A stretch of 64,000 nt of DNA, from assembly GCF_900070325.1 (NCBI RefSeq), contig NZ_LN879430.1:1605379-1669378 (forward strand), read 5' to 3'. Position 1 is the stretch's first letter. Each line of letters opens with the position of its first letter. The notes under the pieces are model-generated. The model had not been told where the DNA came from and searched no databases. It worked only from the letters and a program-made list of their open reading frames with translations. The stretch is from Herbinix luporum (GTDB lineage: Bacteria > Bacillota > Clostridia > Lachnospirales > Lachnospiraceae). Of this stretch, positions 62,245 through 64,000 are shown piece after piece. The position numbers and the translations under genes are program-made.

Positions 62245-64000
62245 CTAATTACTCATTTCTTCCGCTACTTTTGGAAGATCTGATAAATTTCTTGTATCAT
62301 ACGTCACTCCTTGAGAAGCCCATATATCCGCTAAGTTTTCGGCCTGTTTCATGACCGTTTCCACGGCGCGCTGCTGTTTGTCAGGCGGATAACCGTATTT
62401 ATTTAATGTCCGGCGAACCAATACCATCAGTTTTGCGCGGACGCTTTCCTTCAGCGTCCAGTCGATTGTGGCATTTTTACGCACCTTGTCCGCAAGCTCG
62501 CGGGCGATTGTTCTTAACGTTTCGTCGCCCAACACCTTAACCGCGCTGTCATTGGTTTCAAGGGCATCATAAAAAGCAAGTTCATCTTCAGACAAACCAA
62601 GTTTTTCACCTCGTCTGTCTGCTTCTCTTATTTCCTTTGCAATACGAATAAGCTCTTCTATGATTTCAGCCGTTGAAAGTAGATTATTCTGGTACCGCTT
62701 AAGCGCTGAACTGAGCATTTCCATAAGTGATTTTGATTTTGTCAGGTTATATTTTGAACGTACTTTTATCTCATCAGACAAAATCTTTTTCAGCAGCTCA
62801 ATGGCTAAATTTTTATGCTTCATCCCTTTAATTTCCATAAGGAATTCATCTGAGAGAATGGACAATTCCGGCTTTTCAATACCAGCAGCATCAAAAATAT
62901 CTACAACTTCATCTGATACAATAGCCGAATCAACAATATTTTTTATGACAGAATCGTAATTTATGCCACTTTCGCCGCTTGTTTCAAATTTAGTGAGTCT
63001 TGCCTTAACTGCTTGGAAAAACGCTATTTCCTCTGCATGTGTAACCGTTGCCTTATCAGGTTTGGCAAGTGCATAAGCCTGGCTTAGGAGGGTTACTTCC
63101 TTAATAAAACGCGCTTTTTTATCATCTGTAGATAAAATAAAATCTTCAGCGCGAAGGATAATAGAAAGCTTGTCCTTTACTTCTGCTTTGAAAAAGCTCG
63201 TATAATCAAATCCGTGTAAAATCTGCCGGACAACCTCAAGCTTTTCAAGCATTATTTCTACAGCCCTTGCCTGAGTTTCAGCAGGTACTCCCTTGCCACC
63301 GCTCTCTGCATAGAAACTTAAAGCTTTTTTTAGGTTTGGGGCAATCCCGATATAATCGACAATCAGCCCGCCCGGCTTATCCTTGAAAACACGGTTTACG
63401 CGCGCTATTGCCTGCATAAGGTTGTGGTCCTTCATCGGCTTATCGATATACATGGTGTTGAGGCATGGAACGTCAAAGCCAGTCAGCCACATATCGCGCA
63501 CGATGACAATTTTCAGTGGATCATTTTCATCTTTCATACGCTGTGCAAGCATTTTTCGCTGCTCCTTAGTAGTATGGTGTTTCTGCATTTCAGGACCATC
63601 AGAACTGGAAGATGTCATAACAACTTTGATAACACCCTTGTCCAAATCGTCACTATGCCACTCAGGGCGAAGCTTTATGATTTCATTATACAAATCAACA
63701 GCGATTCTACGGCTCATCGCAACAATCATCGCCTTACCCTCAAAAACCTTTTGGCGATCCTCAAAATGCGTAACAATGTCTTTTGCGAGAGTGGCAAGGC
63801 GTTCTTTATTCCCGACAATAGCCTCCAGCTTTGCCCATTTCATTTTTGCGGCTTTTGCTTCGTCTTTTTCATCTACTTCTTCAAGTTCCCTGTCGAACTC
63901 CTCAATCAGCTTTTTGCCTTCCTCGGTGAGGTTGACTTTAGCCAGACGGCTTTCATAGTATATTTTAACTGTCACCTTATCTTCAACCGCTTGGGCAATA
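62245..64000 (-). CDS. hsdR: Type I restriction enzyme subunit R (HsdR), C-terminal part (runs off the window)
   Basis: At least 585 residues; the frame is open to the right edge, so the N-terminal nuclease and first helicase lobe lie outside. The visible start of the sequence, [16 protein letters not shown], is a segment typical of HsdR. A second SF2 helicase lobe follows with [20 protein letters not shown] and [18 protein letters not shown] (motifs V and VI). The C-terminal 300 residues form the helical region that contacts the M/S subunits. HsdR translocates DNA and cuts when two motors collide. The hsdM and hsdS genes are not in the window and should be further right. Confidence 0.92.
   Translation of the reverse strand, partial: IAQAVEDKVTVKIYYESRLAKVNLTEEGKKLIEEFDRELEEVDEKDEAKAAKMKWAKLEAIVGNKERLATLAKDIVTHFEDRQKVFEGKAMIVAMSRRIAVDLYNEIIKLRPEWHSDDLDKGVIKVVMTSSSSDGPEMQKHHTTKEQRKMLAQRMKDENDPLKIVIVRDMWLTGFDVPCLNTMYIDKPMKDHNLMQAIARVNRVFKDKPGGLIVDYIGIAPNLKKALSFYAESGGKGVPAETQARAVEIMLEKLEVVRQILHGFDYTSFFKAEVKDKLSIILRAEDFILSTDDKKARFIKEVTLLSQAYALAKPDKATVTHAEEIAFFQAVKARLTKFETSGESGINYDSVIKNIVDSAIVSDEVVDIFDAAGIEKPELSILSDEFLMEIKGMKHKNLAIELLKKILSDEIKVRSKYNLTKSKSLMEMLSSALKRYQNNLLSTAEIIEELIRIAKEIREADRRGEKLGLSEDELAFYDALETNDSAVKVLGDETLRTIARELADKVRKNATIDWTLKESVRAKLMVLVRRTLNKYGYPPDKQQRAVETVMKQAENLADIWASQGVTYDTRNLSDLPKVAEEMSN

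Overview
The window looks like chromosomal accessory DNA from an anaerobic, low-GC Gram-positive bacterium, most likely a clostridium. The grounds are AT-rich intergenic DNA, AGGAGG-type ribosome sites, Clostridia-type phage genes with HK97 morphogenesis and large serine recombinases, IS256/IS30/IS1182-like elements, and a secreted von Willebrand A protein with calcium-repeat motifs. Nearly all genes lie on the minus strand. No rRNA, tRNA or CRISPR array was seen.

Layout. (1) 1-7936: a helicase-methyltransferase-helicase defence operon under an XRE-type regulator, with a readable promoter and operator; the last gene runs off the left edge. (2) 8213-10113: a complete group II intron inserted in an IS21-like end. 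A second, intron-free copy of that end lies at 11603-11750 and fixes the intron boundaries. Around it are a recombinase tail remnant, a small membrane protein, a GIY-YIG protein and a LysM lipoprotein. (3) 14029-16465: a compact four-gene operon (Nudix hydrolase, SRA-HNH endonuclease, Phd-like/HARE-HTH protein, Nth-like DNA glycosylase). It reads as a module for modified bases in DNA and is the best candidate for an under-described defence system. (4) 16675-17886: an IS30-family element.

(5) 17967-50561: a large, probably defective prophage. In transcription order (right to left) it has a frameshifted replication-gene tail, an iteron-rich candidate origin, VRR-NUC, a sigma-like late regulator, HNH, small terminase, two ParB-methyltransferase fusions, an amidoligase/cyclotransferase cassette, large terminase, portal, ClpP-type protease, capsid, head-tail genes, tail chaperones with a -1 frameshift signal, tape measure, Dit, tail protein, a GH18-like protein, holin, amidase and three overlapping serine-recombinase genes. 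An erm-type rRNA methylase with its own promoter, leader peptide and attenuator hairpin sits inside the tail module on the opposite strand. The early regulatory end of the phage is missing.

(6) 50690-59870: an insertion-sequence graveyard. It holds an IS256 transposase abutting a broken P-type ATPase gene, a secreted VWA/calcium-repeat protein with a small partner, and nested IS256/IS1182 remnants. (7) 59960-64000: the end of a type I restriction subunit (HsdR) followed by a P-loop ATPase resembling the PrrC/RloC class. Both edges of the window are therefore restriction or defence loci, and the middle is a mobile-element hotspot between them.
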